Origin: Pseudonocardia sp.
GTDB lineage: Bacteria > Actinomycetota > Actinomycetes > Mycobacteriales > Pseudonocardiaceae
Assembly: GCA_029266775.1 (NCBI GenBank)
Contig: JAQSWF010000003.1
Location: 1 to 47,996 of the forward strand
Length of the DNA: 47,996 nucleotides
Reading direction: 5' to 3'
The notes under the pieces were generated by a model, which had not been told where the DNA came from, did not search any database, and saw nothing but the letters and a program-made list of their open reading frames with translations. Positions within the stretch are counted from its first letter, which is position 1, and each line of letters begins with the position of its first letter. Positions 19,862 through 30,209 of this stretch are shown one piece after another. Made by a program: the position numbers and the translations under genes.

Positions 19862-21289
19862 TCAGGCGTGGTCCTCCTCGCCGAGCCGGTGCACGCGGAT
19901 CAGGTTCGTCGACCCGGAGGTCCCGGGCGGTGAACCGGCCACGATCACGACGATGTCGCCCGCCGTGAACCGGCCGATCGACAGGATCGCGTTGTCGACC
20001 TGGCGGACCATCGCGTCCGTCGAGGTGACGTAGTCGACGAGGAACGTCTCGACGCCCCAGCTCAGCGCCAGCTGGCTGCGCACCTCCGGCTGCGGGGTAA
20101 AGGCCAGCAGCGGCAGCCGGGTGTGCAGGCGCGCGAGGCGCCGCACGGTGTCCCCGGAGACCGAGAACGCGACGAGCGCCCGGGCCGAGAGCCGCTCGCC
20201 GATGTCGCGCGCGGCGAATGAGAGCACGCCCCGCTGCGTCCGCGGCACGTGGTTCAGCGGGGGGACGCCGGTGGGACCGGACTCCGCGGCCTCGATGATC
20301 TGAGCCATCGTGCTGACCGACTTGATCGGGTAGCGGCCGACGCTGGTCTCCCCGGAGAGCATCACCGCGTCGGCGCCGTCCAGCACGGCGTTCGCGACGT
20401 CCGAGGCCTCGGCGCGGGTCGGCCGCGAGTTGGTGATCATGGAGTCGAGCATCTGGGTGGCCACGATGACCGGCTTGGCGTTCTCGCGGGCGATCTGGAC
20501 GGCCCGCTTCTGCACGAGCGGCACGTGCTCGAGCGGCAGCTCCACGCCGAGGTCGCCGCGGGCGACCATGATCCCGTCAAAGGCGAGGACGATCGCCTCG
20601 AGGTTGTCGACCGCCTCGGGCTTCTCCAGCTTGGCGATCACCGGCAGCCGCGTGCCGTTCTCGTCCATGATCTTGTGGACACCGTCGATGTCCGCCGGGC
20701 TGCGCACGAACGACAGCGCGACGAGGTCGACCCGCAGGCCGAGGGCGAACGCGAGGTCCGCGCAGTCCTTATCCGACATCGCCGGCACCGAGACGTTCAT
20801 CCCGGGCAGCGAGAGACCCTTGTTGTCGCTGACCGGGCCGCCCTCGGTGACCCGGCAGACCACGTCGTTGCCCTCGATCGCGGTGACCCGCAGGCCCACC
20901 TTGCCGTCGTCGACCAGCAGCCGGTCGTCCGGGCGGGCGTCGGCGGCGAGACCCTGGTATGTGGTGGAGACCCGGTCGTGGGTGCCCGGCACGTCGTCGA
21001 CGGTGATCCGCACCTCCTCGCCGGTGTGCCACTCCACCGGGCCCGGCCCCGTCGCGAACCGGCCGAGCCGGATCTTGGGTCCCTGGAGGTCCGCGAGAAT
21101 GCCGACGGCATGCCCTTCGGAGTCCGCCACGTAGCGGATCATGTCGTAGACCCGCTTGTGGTCGTCCCGGTTGCCGTGGCTGAAGTTCAGCCGCGCGACG
21201 TCCATGCCGGCCTGGATGAGCTCGCGGATGCGGTCGGGGGACGCGGTGGCCGGCCCGAGCGTACAAACAATCTTGGTGCGTCGGCTCAC
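19862..21289 (-). CDS. pyk: Pyruvate kinase
   Basis: Glycolytic enzyme (475 residues) that makes ATP and pyruvate from phosphoenolpyruvate. Seen: RRTKIVCTLGPATASPDRI, MDVARLNFSHGNRDDH, the active-site signature VIAKLEKPEAVDNL, IMVARGDLGVELPLEHV and MLSGETSVGRYPIK, then the C-terminal allosteric domain. GTG 21289 lies seven bases after TACGCT. The gene is followed by tesB. The upstream 172-base gap to the DUF2461 gene shows nothing else. Confidence 0.97.
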   Translation of the reverse strand: MSRRTKIVCTLGPATASPDRIRELIQAGMDVARLNFSHGNRDDHKRVYDMIRYVADSEGHAVGILADLQGPKIRLGRFATGPGPVEWHTGEEVRITVDDVPGTHDRVSTTYQGLAADARPDDRLLVDDGKVGLRVTAIEGNDVVCRVTEGGPVSDNKGLSLPGMNVSVPAMSDKDCADLAFALGLRVDLVALSFVRSPADIDGVHKIMDENGTRLPVIAKLEKPEAVDNLEAIVLAFDGIMVARGDLGVELPLEHVPLVQKRAVQIARENAKPVIVATQMLDSMITNSRPTRAEASDVANAVLDGADAVMLSGETSVGRYPIKSVSTMAQIIEAAESGPTGVPPLNHVPRTQRGVLSFAARDIGERLSARALVAFSVSGDTVRRLARLHTRLPLLAFTPQPEVRSQLALSWGVETFLVDYVTSTDAMVRQVDNAILSIGRFTAGDIVVIVAGSPPGTSGSTNLIRVHRLGEEDHA

Positions 21290-21302
21290 ACCCGGCAGCG
21301 TA
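21287..21302 (-). promoter_or_regulatory. Leaderless-type promoter of pyk
   Basis: TACGCT (21297-21302, minus strand) precedes the GTG start by seven bases. Confidence 0.5.
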
Positions 21303-21461
21303 CCCCGCACACTGGAACGATCACGTTCGCGACGCCGTACGGTGGAAGTCGCAATCGTGGCCGGAGGGTGACGGGCAAGTGGACACGCACTTCGGACCCA
21401 TAGTGCTGCGCGGCGCGGCCGTGCATCGCACGTCGGAGCCACAGTGCGGTTCCGGCAGTGG

Positions 21462-22130
21462 TCAGCGCGTGTCCGCGGGGCCGACGTGGTCGTCGAGCCA
21501 GTCGGTCAACGGGCGCGCGGCCCGCCACGCCGCCGTCACCCGCTGCGCCGCCTCCGGCTCGTGCAGGGTGTCGTCCGGCGTCCAGCCGCGGTGGACGTAC
21601 AGGCTGCGGAACCGCAGCAGGTCCAGCCGGGGGTGGTCGGGGGCGACGCCGCGGGGGCGGGTCGCGAGCCGGTCGCCTGCGACGGTCAGCGGCGCGCCGT
21701 GGACGTCAGTCATGGCGATCCGGTCGAGCCGGGCCGCGAGATCCGTGCCCCTGCGCTCGTCGTCGACGGCCGTCCGGTAGCGGGTCAGCTGGTCGGGCGC
21801 CCACTGGTAGCCCCCGGCCGCCGCCAGCAGGCCCTCTGCGGAGACCTGCACGTAGAACGGCCCGACGCTGGCCCCGCAGGCGGTCTTGTACGGGCTCTTG
21901 TCCTTCGAGAACCGGACGTCGCGGTAGGGCCGGAAGATCTTGCCGGACCCGAACTCGGGCTCGAGCGTGGCGAGCAGCGCCTGCATCGGGGCGAGAACGT
22001 CGCGCTCGTAGACGGCGCGGTGGTCCGTCCAGTAGGCCTTGCTGTTGTCGGCCAGCAGGCCGTCGTAGAACTCGACGGCACCCTCCCCGAAGCCGGTGAA
22101 GCCGGTGACAACCTGCACCTGTCGGGTCAC
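21462..22130 (-). CDS. DUF2461 domain-containing protein
   Basis: Protein of 222 residues from the DUF2461 family; function unknown. Typical features are [22 protein letters not shown] near the N-terminus and [15 protein letters not shown] in the middle, then a C-terminal segment with [19 protein letters not shown] 22130 overlaps the lgt stop as GTGA, so it is translationally coupled to lgt. No membrane segment or signal peptide. Confidence 0.85.
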   Translation of the reverse strand: MTRQVQVVTGFTGFGEGAVEFYDGLLADNSKAYWTDHRAVYERDVLAPMQALLATLEPEFGSGKIFRPYRDVRFSKDKSPYKTACGASVGPFYVQVSAEGLLAAAGGYQWAPDQLTRYRTAVDDERRGTDLAARLDRIAMTDVHGAPLTVAGDRLATRPRGVAPDHPRLDLLRFRSLYVHRGWTPDDTLHEPEAAQRVTAAWRAARPLTDWLDDHVGPADTR

Positions 22131-23095
22131 GGTGACCGCTTCGGGTTCGGGCCGTCCGCGCCGCCGGCACCGTCGGCGGGAGCCGTATCGACGGGAACGG
22201 CCTCGCGGTCGTCGGGTGCGTCGTCGGTGGGCGCCGGGCCGAACGGCGGCACCTCGCGCGGCTTGCGCACGAGCAGCAGATAGGCCACCGCGCCGACGAA
22301 CACGACCGCAGAGACCACCACGTTGATCCGCACGTCACCGAACACGCGGGTGGCGGGGTCGGTGCGCATCAGCTCGATGAAGAAGCGCCCGAGGGAGTAG
22401 CCGGCGACGTAGACGGCGAACGCGCGGCCGTGCCCGAGCCGGAACCGGCGGTCCGCCCACACCACGAGCACGGCGACGGCGAGGTTCCACAGCAGCTCGT
22501 AGAGGAAGGTCGGGTGCACGATCGCCACCGGTGTGGGATCGACGGCGATGCCGTTCAGCGCATCGGGCCGGCCCGTCGCGGGGTCCACCCTTCGGTAGAT
22601 CTCGAGCCCCCACGGCAACGTCGTGGGGCCGCCGTAGAGCTCCTGGTTGAACCAGTTGCCCAGCCGGCCGATGGCCTGCGCGGTGACGATGCCGGGCGCC
22701 ACGGCGTCGGCGAAGAACGGCAGCGGCACACCGCGACGGCGGCATCCGATCCACGCACCCACCGCACCGAGGGCGATGGCGCCCCAGATGCCGAGGCCGC
22801 CGTTCCAGATCCGCAGGGCGTCGACGGGGTTCCCGCCCGGCCCGAAGTAGGTCTGCCAGTCGGTGAGGACGTGGTAGAGCCGTCCTCCGACCAGCCCGAA
22901 GGGCACCGCGAACACCGCGACGTCCGTCACCGTGCCCGGCTCGCCGCCGCGGGCGACGAAGCGGCGCTCGCCCCACAGCACGGCGACGAGGATCCCGGCG
23001 ATGATGCACAGCGCGTACGCCCGTATCGGAACGGGCCCGAGCATCCACACGCCCCGGTCCGGGCTGGGCAGGTAGGCCAGCGACTGCGTCACCAC
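22127..23095 (-). CDS. lgt: Prolipoprotein diacylglyceryl transferase
   Basis: Integral membrane enzyme (322 residues) that transfers diacylglycerol to the lipobox Cys of prelipoproteins. About seven hydrophobic segments are visible. Key motifs are [15 protein letters not shown], the Lgt signature [16 protein letters not shown] and [12 protein letters not shown]. The C-terminal tail of about 45 residues is Pro/Asp/Ala-rich and cytoplasmic. I chose GTG 23095, six bases after TACCGT; GTG 23092 is possible. It follows the trp operon, a neighbourhood shared with mycobacteria. Confidence 0.95.
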   Translation of the reverse strand: MVTQSLAYLPSPDRGVWMLGPVPIRAYALCIIAGILVAVLWGERRFVARGGEPGTVTDVAVFAVPFGLVGGRLYHVLTDWQTYFGPGGNPVDALRIWNGGLGIWGAIALGAVGAWIGCRRRGVPLPFFADAVAPGIVTAQAIGRLGNWFNQELYGGPTTLPWGLEIYRRVDPATGRPDALNGIAVDPTPVAIVHPTFLYELLWNLAVAVLVVWADRRFRLGHGRAFAVYVAGYSLGRFFIELMRTDPATRVFGDVRINVVVSAVVFVGAVAYLLLVRKPREVPPFGPAPTDDAPDDREAVPVDTAPADGAGGADGPNPKRSP

Positions 23096-23107
23096 CAACT
23101 CACGGTA
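23093..23107 (-). promoter_or_regulatory. Leaderless-type promoter of lgt
   Basis: TACCGT (23102-23107, minus strand) precedes the GTG at 23095 by six bases, which supports this start over GTG 23092. Confidence 0.5.
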
Positions 23108-23186
23108 GCGCGGGCGCTCGCCGTCACTCGGCGCGGTCGGCCACCCACCGCGCGAGCCGGCACGATCGCCTTCCTCGGGCTCGCTC

Positions 23187-23531
23187 TCATCCCACAGCAG
23201 GCCGCTTCGGCGGCTTACCGCGCCACGCCAGGCTCTGCGCGTCGAGCTCGCGCAGCAGCCCGTCCCCGGCCGCCGCGATGCGCTCGGCGAGTGCCACCGC
23301 CGCGGCCAGTTGCGCGTCGTCCAGCTGCGCGAACGCGGATCGGCCACTGCGCCGGTCGAGCACGTCGTACCAGCAGCCGCCGACGGCGTGGTCGAGGACG
23401 ATCCGGCCGAAGCAGTGGTCGTTCACGACCACCCAGCGCCCCTGCCGGGCCCGGCGCGGTAGCTCGTCGAGCACCAGCTCGCGGTAGCGGCGCAGCAGCC
23501 CATACCGGCTCGTCTCGTCGCCACCACTCAC
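23187..23531 (-). CDS. Conserved hypothetical protein, 114 residues
   Basis: I do not recognise a named domain. The sequence is compact and well-formed: [38 protein letters not shown] and a C-terminal [20 protein letters not shown]. The conserved aromatic and HCFGR residues look like a folded cytosolic protein rather than a chance frame. GTG 23531 is the likely start; no clear ribosome binding site is seen. It lies between trpA and lgt, 91 bases before the lgt start. Confidence 0.65.
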   Translation of the reverse strand: MSGGDETSRYGLLRRYRELVLDELPRRARQGRWVVVNDHCFGRIVLDHAVGGCWYDVLDRRSGRSAFAQLDDAQLAAAVALAERIAAAGDGLLRELDAQSLAWRGKPPKRPAVG

Positions 23532-23555
23532 ACGTCGATGGTGTCCCGCGCCCCC

Positions 23556-23570
23556 TGCGGGAAACGCGGC
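23556..23570. repeat. Degenerate half of the hairpin repeat downstream of trpA
   Basis: GGGAAACGCGGCTTTGA resembles one unit of the AAAG-NNN-CTTT family (compare GCGAAAGCCGCTTTCGC at 18908). It is within the 128-base gap after trpA. Only one weak unit is present, so this is tentative. Confidence 0.3.
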
Positions 23571-23659
23571 TTTGACTGCTTCGCTCACGATAGGGATGTC
23601 GAGGGTGCACCGGCCGGAGCTACCGGCCGGCGCACCCGGGCCGTCGGGCAGCGGCCTCG

Positions 23660-24457
23660 TCACACCGGTTGGGGCAGACCAGCCCGGCGGACGCCGTCCG
23701 CCAGCTCGGCGGCCAGCGCACCCGCACCCGGTGCACCGGCGCGCTCGGCGGCCGAGACGAACGCCGAACCGACGATCACCGCGTCCGCGAACGAGGCCAC
23801 CTCGGCGGCCTGGTCGCCGGAGCGGACGCCGAGCCCGACGCCGATCGGCAGGTCCGTGTGGGGTCGGCAGCGCGCGACGATCCGGGCCGCTGCCGCGTCG
23901 ACGCCGGCGCGGGCCCCGGTGACGCCCATCGTCGACGTGGCGTACAGGAAGCCGCTGCTCGCCCGGGCCGTCGCCACGATCCGCTCCTCGGTCGACGACG
24001 GCGCGACCAGGAAGATGCGGTCGAGGCCGTGCCTGCTCGACGCGGCGAGCCACTCGTCGGCCTCGTCCGGGATGAGGTCCGGGGTGATGACGCCCAGCCC
24101 GCCGGCCGCGGCGAGGTCCCGGGCGAACGCGTCGACGCCGTACCGCAGCACCGGGTTGATGTAGGTCATCACGACGATCGCGGCGCCGGTTGCGGCCACC
24201 CGCTCGACGACCGTGAACACGTCGCGCACCCGGAAGCCCGCCCGCAGTGCGGTGTCCGCAGCGGCCTGGATGGTGGGTCCGTCCATGACCGGATCCGAGT
24301 ACGGGATCCCGACCTCGAGCAGGTCGCAGCCGTCGCGGCTCATCGCGGCCAGCAGCTCGACCGAGGCGTCGACGGTCGGGTAGCCGGCGGGCAGGTACCC
24401 GACGAGCGCGCCTCGGCCATCCTCGGCGCATCTCCTGAACACCGACGAGACCGTCAC
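23660..24457 (-). CDS. trpA: Tryptophan synthase alpha subunit
   Basis: Subunit (265 residues) that cleaves indole-3-glycerol phosphate to indole, passed to TrpB. Seen: [15 protein letters not shown], catalytic Glu in [18 protein letters not shown], Asp region [15 protein letters not shown], phosphate-binding [14 protein letters not shown] and [11 protein letters not shown] 24457 overlaps the trpB stop as GTGA. It is the last gene of the trp run. Confidence 0.96.
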   Translation of the reverse strand: MTVSSVFRRCAEDGRGALVGYLPAGYPTVDASVELLAAMSRDGCDLLEVGIPYSDPVMDGPTIQAAADTALRAGFRVRDVFTVVERVAATGAAIVVMTYINPVLRYGVDAFARDLAAAGGLGVITPDLIPDEADEWLAASSRHGLDRIFLVAPSSTEERIVATARASSGFLYATSTMGVTGARAGVDAAAARIVARCRPHTDLPIGVGLGVRSGDQAAEVASFADAVIVGSAFVSAAERAGAPGAGALAAELADGVRRAGLPQPV

Positions 24458-25857
24458 AGCTGCGCTCCCTCGGTGCGCGCGCCCGGCTCGGCGAACGAGG
24501 TGTCGGGCGTCGCGCCGGGTTCGCTCGTCCCGGACTCGCGCGCCACCGCCGTGCCGTCGGCGTCGTCCGCGCTCTCCCCTTCGTCGATCATTCCGAACCA
24601 CTTCGCGGCGGTGTTCACGTCCTTGTCGCCGCGGCCGGACAGATTCACGAGGATGACTGTGTCCGGCCCGAGCTCCCGGCCGAGCTGCAGCGCGCCCGCG
24701 ATCGCGTGGGCGCTCTCGATCGCCGGGATGATCCCCTCGGTCCGGGAGAGCAGGGCGAACGCCTCCATCGCTTCGGCGTCCGTGACCGGCCGGTACTGCG
24801 CCCGCCCCAGGTCCTTGAGCAGCGCGTGCTCGGGTCCCACGCCCGGGTAGTCCAGGCCCGCGGAGATCGAGTACGACTCCGCCGTCTGCCCGTCGTCGTC
24901 CTGCAGCAGGTAGCTGAGCGCGCCGTGCAGCGCTCCGGGCGAACCCTCCGACAGCGTCGCACCGTGCCGGCCGGTCCCGATGCCGTCGCCGCCGGGCTCG
25001 AAGCCGACAAGCCGGACCTGCGGGTCGTCGAGGAACGCGTGGAAGATCCCGATCGCGTTCGACCCGCCACCGACGCACGCGGCGACCGCATCGGGCAGCC
25101 GTCCCGTGCGCTCCTGAACCTGCTCGCGGGCCTCGAGGCCGATGACGCGGTGGAAGTCGCGCACCATCGTCGGGAACGGGTGCGGGCCCGCCACCGTGCC
25201 GAGCAGGTAGTGGGTGGTGTCCACGTTCGTCACCCAGTCGCGCAGGGCCTCGTTGATCGCGTCCTTGAGCGTGCGCGAGCCGAGCGTCACCGGCACGACC
25301 GTGGCGCCCAGCAGCCGCATCCGGGCGACGTTCAACGCCTGCCGCTCGGTGTCCACCTCGCCCATGTAGACGACGCACTCGAGGCCCAGCAGCGCGCACG
25401 CCGTCGCCGTGGCGACGCCGTGCTGGCCCGCGCCGGTCTCCGCGATCACGCGGGTCTTGCCCATGCGTTTGGTGAGCAGAGCCTGGCCCAGCACATTGTT
25501 GATCTTGTGAGACCCGGTGTGGTTCAGGTCTTCGCGCTTGAGCAGGATCTGCGCGCCACCGGCGTGCTCGGCCAGCCGTGGCGCCTCGGTGAGCGGGGAC
25601 GGCCGGCCCGTGTAGTCGCGCTGCAGGCGGTTCAGCTCACCGAGGAACTCCTCGTCGTGCCGCGCCTTCTCGTAGGTGATGGCCAGCTCGTCCAGCGCCG
25701 CAACCAGTGCCTCCGGCACGTAGCGGCCACCGTAGCGGCCGAAGTGCCCGCGCTCGTCGGGCTCGTGGCCCGACGGGGTGGCGATGCCGTCGGCGGCCGA
25801 GACGCCGGTCCCCGCGGAAGTCCGCCCTGCCATTGGTTCGCTCGCGAGCTTGCTCAC
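24454..25857 (-). CDS. trpB: Tryptophan synthase beta subunit
   Basis: PLP enzyme (467 residues) that joins indole and serine to tryptophan. The PLP lysine is Lys118 in [11 protein letters not shown]; also [27 protein letters not shown] and the phosphate loop [18 protein letters not shown] 25857 overlaps the trpC stop as GTGA. Two oddities: the first nine residues are encoded by a GAGCGA-type repeat string, and an acidic, low-complexity tail of about 45 residues follows the usual C-terminus (from [12 protein letters not shown]). Confidence 0.96.
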   Translation of the reverse strand: MSKLASEPMAGRTSAGTGVSAADGIATPSGHEPDERGHFGRYGGRYVPEALVAALDELAITYEKARHDEEFLGELNRLQRDYTGRPSPLTEAPRLAEHAGGAQILLKREDLNHTGSHKINNVLGQALLTKRMGKTRVIAETGAGQHGVATATACALLGLECVVYMGEVDTERQALNVARMRLLGATVVPVTLGSRTLKDAINEALRDWVTNVDTTHYLLGTVAGPHPFPTMVRDFHRVIGLEAREQVQERTGRLPDAVAACVGGGSNAIGIFHAFLDDPQVRLVGFEPGGDGIGTGRHGATLSEGSPGALHGALSYLLQDDDGQTAESYSISAGLDYPGVGPEHALLKDLGRAQYRPVTDAEAMEAFALLSRTEGIIPAIESAHAIAGALQLGRELGPDTVILVNLSGRGDKDVNTAAKWFGMIDEGESADDADGTAVARESGTSEPGATPDTSFAEPGARTEGAQL

Positions 25858-26693
25858 CGCACCATTCTGGAACACGACGGGTGGAACCCGGCGGCCACCA
25901 GACCGCGGACGGCCGCACGCGGGTCGCCGCTGGTGACGAGGCCCTCGCCGACGAGCACGGCGTCCGCCCCCCAGCCAGCGTAGGTCAGCAGGTCACCCGG
26001 GCCGCGCACGCCCGACTCGGCAACCCGCAGCACGTCACTGGGCAGCCCGGGAGCGATCTGGCCGAAGACCGAGCGGTTGACCTCGAGCGTGTGCAGGTCG
26101 CGGGCGTTCACGCCGATGACCTTGGCGCCCGCCTCGAGCGCGCGGTCCGCCTCCTCCTCCGTATGGACCTCGACGAGTGCGGTCATGCCCAGCGACTCGA
26201 CCCGGTCCAGCAGTGAGGTGAGGACGTTCTGCTCGAGTGCGGCGACGATGAGCAGCACGACGTCCGCCCCGTAGGCCCGTGCCTCGTGCACCTGATAGGG
26301 GCTGATGATGAAGTCCTTGCGCAGCACCGGCACGTCGACGCGGGCGCGCACGGCGGCGAGGTCCGCGAGCGTCCCGCCGAACCGCCGTTCCTCGGTCAGC
26401 ACGCTGATCACGCGAGCGCCGCCCTCGGCGTACGCCACGGCGAGCTCCGCAGGATCGGGGATCGACGCGAGGTCGCCTTTCGAGGGGCTGCGGCGCTTGA
26501 CCTCGGCCACCACGCCGATCCCCGGCGCGCGCAGCGCGCCCATTGCGTCGCGCGGCGTCGGTGCCAGCGACGAGCGTCGCTTGATCTCGGTGAAGTCGAC
26601 CCGCGCCTCCCGGGCGGCCAGGTCGGCCCGCACCCCGTCGACGATGGAGTCGAGGACGCTCGTGCCGTTCCCGATGCTCCTGTACGGGGTCAT
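25854..26693 (-). CDS. trpC: Indole-3-glycerol phosphate synthase
   Basis: TIM-barrel enzyme (279 residues) that closes the indole ring from the CdRP intermediate. Seen: [37 protein letters not shown] with catalytic Lys, [34 protein letters not shown] and [15 protein letters not shown] 26693 gives about eleven residues before the usual N-terminus, with a G-rich tract about nine bases upstream. It lies 49 bases after the Trp membrane protein gene. It is overlapped by trpB. Confidence 0.96.
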   Translation of the reverse strand: MTPYRSIGNGTSVLDSIVDGVRADLAAREARVDFTEIKRRSSLAPTPRDAMGALRAPGIGVVAEVKRRSPSKGDLASIPDPAELAVAYAEGGARVISVLTEERRFGGTLADLAAVRARVDVPVLRKDFIISPYQVHEARAYGADVVLLIVAALEQNVLTSLLDRVESLGMTALVEVHTEEEADRALEAGAKVIGVNARDLHTLEVNRSVFGQIAPGLPSDVLRVAESGVRGPGDLLTYAGWGADAVLVGEGLVTSGDPRAAVRGLVAAGFHPSCSRMVR

Positions 26694-26742
26694 CCCGGTG
26701 GTCCCCCCTCTCCGCTGCGGGCGTACCGAACGTCCCAACATG

Positions 26743-27423
26743 CTAGTCAGCCCCGGCGGGCGGCTCGCGGTCGGTCCGTCCGGGGACGGACGCCCCCGGC
26801 TCCCCGTTCCGGCCGGAGGTGGAGTCGAGCGTGGGGTCACGGCCCGCGTCGAGCGCGTCCCACGCCGCGCGATCCGGCTCCGCACCTCGCCCCGACTGCG
26901 CGGGGCGGGCCGGTCCGTTCTCCCGACGCTCGCGAGCGAACCGGCCTCCGAACCGCGGCAGGCGCCGCTCCCCCATCAGCAGCACGACACCCGCCACCAC
27001 GAGCAGCGCCGCGCCGACGACTGCGGGCAGCGGGCCGAGGCCGAGTGCGACCGGGCCGGCGGCCGGGGTGCCGCCGGCCGGCGCGCCCGGCAGGGCCGAC
27101 AGGTCGGCTGCGGAGGGTGGGTTCACCAGGGCCGTGGTGACCCGCCAGCCGGCGAGCGCACCGCCGGCCGCGACCAGCACCCCGAGTACGCGCCGGAGGG
27201 CACCGGCCAGCGCCACCGCCGCCGGGATTGCGGCCGCGGCGAGCAGCGCGAGGCCGGCCAGCGCGGGGACGACATCGGTTCCGTCGGCGATCACGGGCAC
27301 CGGCCCGCGGCCGACGGCCTCCACCGCCGTCGTGAACCAGCTCAGTCGCGTGGCCACCCAGAGCCCCAGCGCGCCCCCGAGCAGCGCCAGGCAGATCGCC
27401 GCGAGCCGACGACCGGAGCTCAC
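26743..27423 (-). CDS. Trp-region conserved membrane protein (TIGR02234 / Trp_oprn_chp)
   Basis: Membrane protein (226 residues) found next to trpE in many actinobacteria; function unknown. Four hydrophobic segments are visible, from [18 protein letters not shown] at the N-terminus to [19 protein letters not shown]. The cytoplasmic C-terminal tail is charged and low in complexity. GTG 27423 overlaps the trpE stop as GTGA, so it is coupled with trpE. Confidence 0.9.
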   Translation of the reverse strand: MSSGRRLAAICLALLGGALGLWVATRLSWFTTAVEAVGRGPVPVIADGTDVVPALAGLALLAAAAIPAAVALAGALRRVLGVLVAAGGALAGWRVTTALVNPPSAADLSALPGAPAGGTPAAGPVALGLGPLPAVVGAALLVVAGVVLLMGERRLPRFGGRFARERRENGPARPAQSGRGAEPDRAAWDALDAGRDPTLDSTSGRNGEPGASVPGRTDREPPAGAD

Positions 27424-29042
27424 GGAACGTCGTGGGCGGCCGGCACGGCGCTGTCCGCCCTTGAGCCGAGCGGCGGAGGCACCGGGACGTCGTCCTGGCC
27501 CGGAGTCCGCAGCGTCGCGGCCGTGGCCACCGCGGACAGCACCGCGCGCGCCTTGTTCAGCGTCTCGGCGTCCTCGGCCTCGGGATCGGAGTCGGCCACG
27601 ATCCCGCCGCCGGCCTGGACGTACGCCACGCCGTCGCGGACCAGCGCGGTGCGGATCGCGATCGCGGTGTCGGCGTTGCCGGCGAAGTCGAGGTAGCCGA
27701 CGATCCCGCCGTAGAGGCCGCGCCGCGTCGGCTCCAGCTCTTCGATGATCTCCATCGCCCGCACCTTGGGCGCGCCGGAGAGCGTACCGGCCGGAAAGCA
27801 GGCCACGACGGCGTCGACCGCGTTGCAGTCACGGCGCAGGGTGCCGGTCACGGTCGAGACCAGGTGCATGACGTGGCTGTAGCGCTCTACGGAGAAGAAG
27901 TTGTGGACCTTGACGCTGCCGGGCTCGCAGACCCGGCCGAGGTCGTTGCGGCCGAGGTCGACGAGCATGACGTGCTCGGAGCGCTCCTTCTCGTCGTGGC
28001 GCAGGTCCTTCTCGAGGAGCTCGTCCTCCTCCTCCGTGGCGCCGCGCCACCGGGTGCCGGCGATCGGGTGGGTGGTCGCCTTCCCGTCCCGGACGGTGAC
28101 CAGAGCCTCCGGGCTGGACCCGACGATGTCGAAGGTCTCGCCGGCCGCGGTCGCCAACCGGAGGAGGTACATGTACGGGCTCGGGTTGGTCGCGCGCAGC
28201 ACCCGGTAGATGTCGAGCGGGTCCGCCGCGCACTCCGCCTCGAACCGCTGCGAGACCACGACCTGGAACGCCTCGCCCGCCCGGATCTCCTCCTTGGCGG
28301 CCTCGACGGCGGCGTGGTGCTCGGCGGGGGCGCGGCGGCGGAGAAAGCGCGGTTCGGCCGGCTGGTACACCGCGATCGTGGACGGAGCCGGCGCCGCGAG
28401 CTGGGCGGTCATCCGGTCCAGCCGGGCGACGGCGTCGTCGTAGGCCTCGTCGACCCGCTCGTCGGAGGCGTCCCAGTTGATCGCGTTCGCGATGAGGGTG
28501 ACGGTGCCCTCGTGATGGTCGAGGGCAGCGAGGTCCGTCGCCAGCAGCATGACCAGCTCCGGGAGCTTCAGGTCGTCGACGGCGAGGGTGGGCAGGCGCT
28601 CCATCCGCCGGACGGCGTCGTAGCCGAGGTAACCCACGAGCCCTCCGGTCAGCGGCGGCAGGCCCGGCAGTGGCTCGCTGTGCAGCTCCTCCACGACGGT
28701 GCGCAGCGCGGCGAGCGGGTCACCGTCGACCGGCAGCCCGGCGGGAACCTCCCCGGTCCAGGTCAGCGCGCCGTCCACCTCCGTCAGCGCGGCGGCGCTG
28801 CGGGCTCCGACGAACGACCACCGCGACCACGACCGACCGTTCTCCGCCGACTCGAACAGGAACGTGCCGGGCCGGTCGGCGGCGAGCTTGCGGTACACGC
28901 CGACCGGGCTCTCGTCGTCGGCGAGGACGCGCCGCGCGACCGGGATCACCCGGTGGCCGACAGCGAGCTCGCGGAACTCGTCGCGGCTGGGCGAGACCGC
29001 GCCGAGCAGTCCGACGGTGGGCACGGACGTCATGGCGTCCAT
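27420..29042 (-). CDS. trpE: Anthranilate synthase component I
   Basis: Chorismate-using enzyme (540 residues) that starts tryptophan synthesis; needs a TrpG amidotransferase not found here. Seen: the feedback-site region [89 protein letters not shown] and [19 protein letters not shown] chose ATG 29042 ([11 protein letters not shown]); ATG 29033 is possible. The frame stays open upstream through an inverted repeat. No Trp-rich leader peptide is visible. Confidence 0.95.
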   Translation of the reverse strand: MDAMTSVPTVGLLGAVSPSRDEFRELAVGHRVIPVARRVLADDESPVGVYRKLAADRPGTFLFESAENGRSWSRWSFVGARSAAALTEVDGALTWTGEVPAGLPVDGDPLAALRTVVEELHSEPLPGLPPLTGGLVGYLGYDAVRRMERLPTLAVDDLKLPELVMLLATDLAALDHHEGTVTLIANAINWDASDERVDEAYDDAVARLDRMTAQLAAPAPSTIAVYQPAEPRFLRRRAPAEHHAAVEAAKEEIRAGEAFQVVVSQRFEAECAADPLDIYRVLRATNPSPYMYLLRLATAAGETFDIVGSSPEALVTVRDGKATTHPIAGTRWRGATEEEDELLEKDLRHDEKERSEHVMLVDLGRNDLGRVCEPGSVKVHNFFSVERYSHVMHLVSTVTGTLRRDCNAVDAVVACFPAGTLSGAPKVRAMEIIEELEPTRRGLYGGIVGYLDFAGNADTAIAIRTALVRDGVAYVQAGGGIVADSDPEAEDAETLNKARAVLSAVATAATLRTPGQDDVPVPPPLGSRADSAVPAAHDVP

Positions 29043-29058
29043 CGTCGCAGACGGCCGT

Positions 29059-29139
29059 GGCTCGGCGTGATCGCCGCGAATGTCACCCGACGGCGGCCGG
29101 GACAGCCCCCGGGCGACGCTCACGGGGATCAGCCGAGCC
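29059..29139. repeat. Long imperfect inverted repeat between trpE and tetR
   Basis: Outer arms GGCTCGGC (29059-29066) and GCCGAGCC (29132-29139) are perfect; inner arms from GATCGCCGCGAATGTC to GACGCTCACGGGGATC match at 12 of 16. The core 29068-29131 is a diverged copy of the element at 44902-44967 between bioF and bioD. Read on the minus strand it would encode [19 protein letters not shown], close to the N-terminus of BioD. It could terminate or regulate the divergent genes. Confidence 0.8.
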
Positions 29140-29161
29140 GCGTCGCGTCGGGAGGGGGAGG

Positions 29162-29812
29162 ATGGTCGGCGTGACCGCCGCCGAGCACGCCCCCGGTGTC
29201 GACGCCGCTCCTGCCCGCCGCCGCGGACGGCGCCCCGGCGGGGCGGACACCCGGGGCGCCCTGCTCAACGCCGCGCGGGCGGTGTTCGCCGAGCGCGGCT
29301 TCGACGGCGCGACGGTGCGGCTGATCGCCGAGCGCGCCGGCGTCGACCCGGCGATGGTCAACCACTGGTTCGGGGGCAAGGAGGCGCTGTTCACCGCTGC
29401 ACTGGACCTGCCGGCAGACCCCGCCACGCTCATCGCCCAGGTGGTGCCGGGCGACCCCGAGCGGCTGGGTGAGCGGATCGTCAGCCGCTTCCTCACGGTC
29501 TGGGACCACGCCGGCGGCGGCCGCCCCCTCGCCGCCCTCATCCGCAGCGTCGCCAGCCACGAGACCGCCGCCCGCATGGTGCGCGAGTTCGTCACGCGCG
29601 TCCTGCTGCGGCGGGTGGTGGAAACCGTGGCGCCGGACCGGCCCGACCTGCGTGCCGCCCTGGTCGGAAGCCAGATAGTCGGGCTGGGGATGGTCCGGTA
29701 CGTACTACGGCTCGAGCCGCTGGCCTCCGCCGACCACCCGACAGTGATCGCCGCGGTGGCGCCGACGCTGCAGCGCTACCTCACGGGCCCGCTGGACGGA
29801 ACGGGTTCGTGA
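29162..29812 (+). CDS. TetR family transcriptional regulator
   Basis: DNA-binding repressor (216 residues). The N-terminal helix-turn-helix is [20 protein letters not shown] to [22 protein letters not shown]; the C-terminal ligand domain is of the TetR_C type seen in many actinobacterial regulators. ATG 29162 lies six bases after GGAGG (29151-29155); GTG 29171 is possible. It is divergent from trpE and its last 32 bases overlap the convergent vapC. Target and ligand unknown. Confidence 0.92.
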   Translation: MVGVTAAEHAPGVDAAPARRRGRRPGGADTRGALLNAARAVFAERGFDGATVRLIAERAGVDPAMVNHWFGGKEALFTAALDLPADPATLIAQVVPGDPERLGERIVSRFLTVWDHAGGGRPLAALIRSVASHETAARMVREFVTRVLLRRVVETVAPDRPDLRAALVGSQIVGLGMVRYVLRLEPLASADHPTVIAAVAPTLQRYLTGPLDGTGS

Positions 29813-30209
29813 TCGTGAGGTCGCCGATGCGGCGCCCGTCCTGCAGGTCCTCGCTGAGCAGCGTCGTCGCGCCGGACAGGAGGGCGGCCTCGACGATCAT
29901 CGCGTCCCAGAAGGCGAAACTGTGCCGCTCGTGGAGAAGGCTGGCCGACACGATCAGCTGGGCGGTGGTCTCGACCACGGGCCACTCGGCGTACTGGGCC
30001 ACGATGCGCCGCGCCGACTCCGGGGGCATCTTCAGCTTGCGCGTTGCGTTGTCGTAGAACTCCTTGAGCACTTGGGTGCTGAGCACCCCGAGGCCGGACG
30101 TCCACAGATCGGCCAGAACACGCGCGGCGAGGTCGCGTCGATCGAGCTCGCGGCCGTCCTCGGCGTACACCAGCACATTCGTGTCGACGAACGTCACACC
30201 GGCGATCAC
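29781..30209 (-). CDS. PIN domain toxin (VapC family)
   Basis: Predicted endoribonuclease toxin (142 residues) of a type II toxin-antitoxin pair. PIN-domain acidic residues are in FVDTNVLVYAEDG, LKEFYDNA, FWDAMIVEAALLSG and LLSEDLQDG. ATG 30209 overlaps the antitoxin stop by four bases. The 3' end overlaps the convergent TetR gene by 32 bases. Target RNA unknown. Confidence 0.9.
   Translation of the reverse strand: MIAGVTFVDTNVLVYAEDGRELDRRDLAARVLADLWTSGLGVLSTQVLKEFYDNATRKLKMPPESARRIVAQYAEWPVVETTAQLIVSASLLHERHSFAFWDAMIVEAALLSGATTLLSEDLQDGRRIGDLTITNPFRPAGP

Noticed and set aside
29043-29161. trp attenuator or leader peptide before trpE
   Set aside because: No short frame with consecutive Trp codons is present; the structure there is the dispersed inverted repeat.
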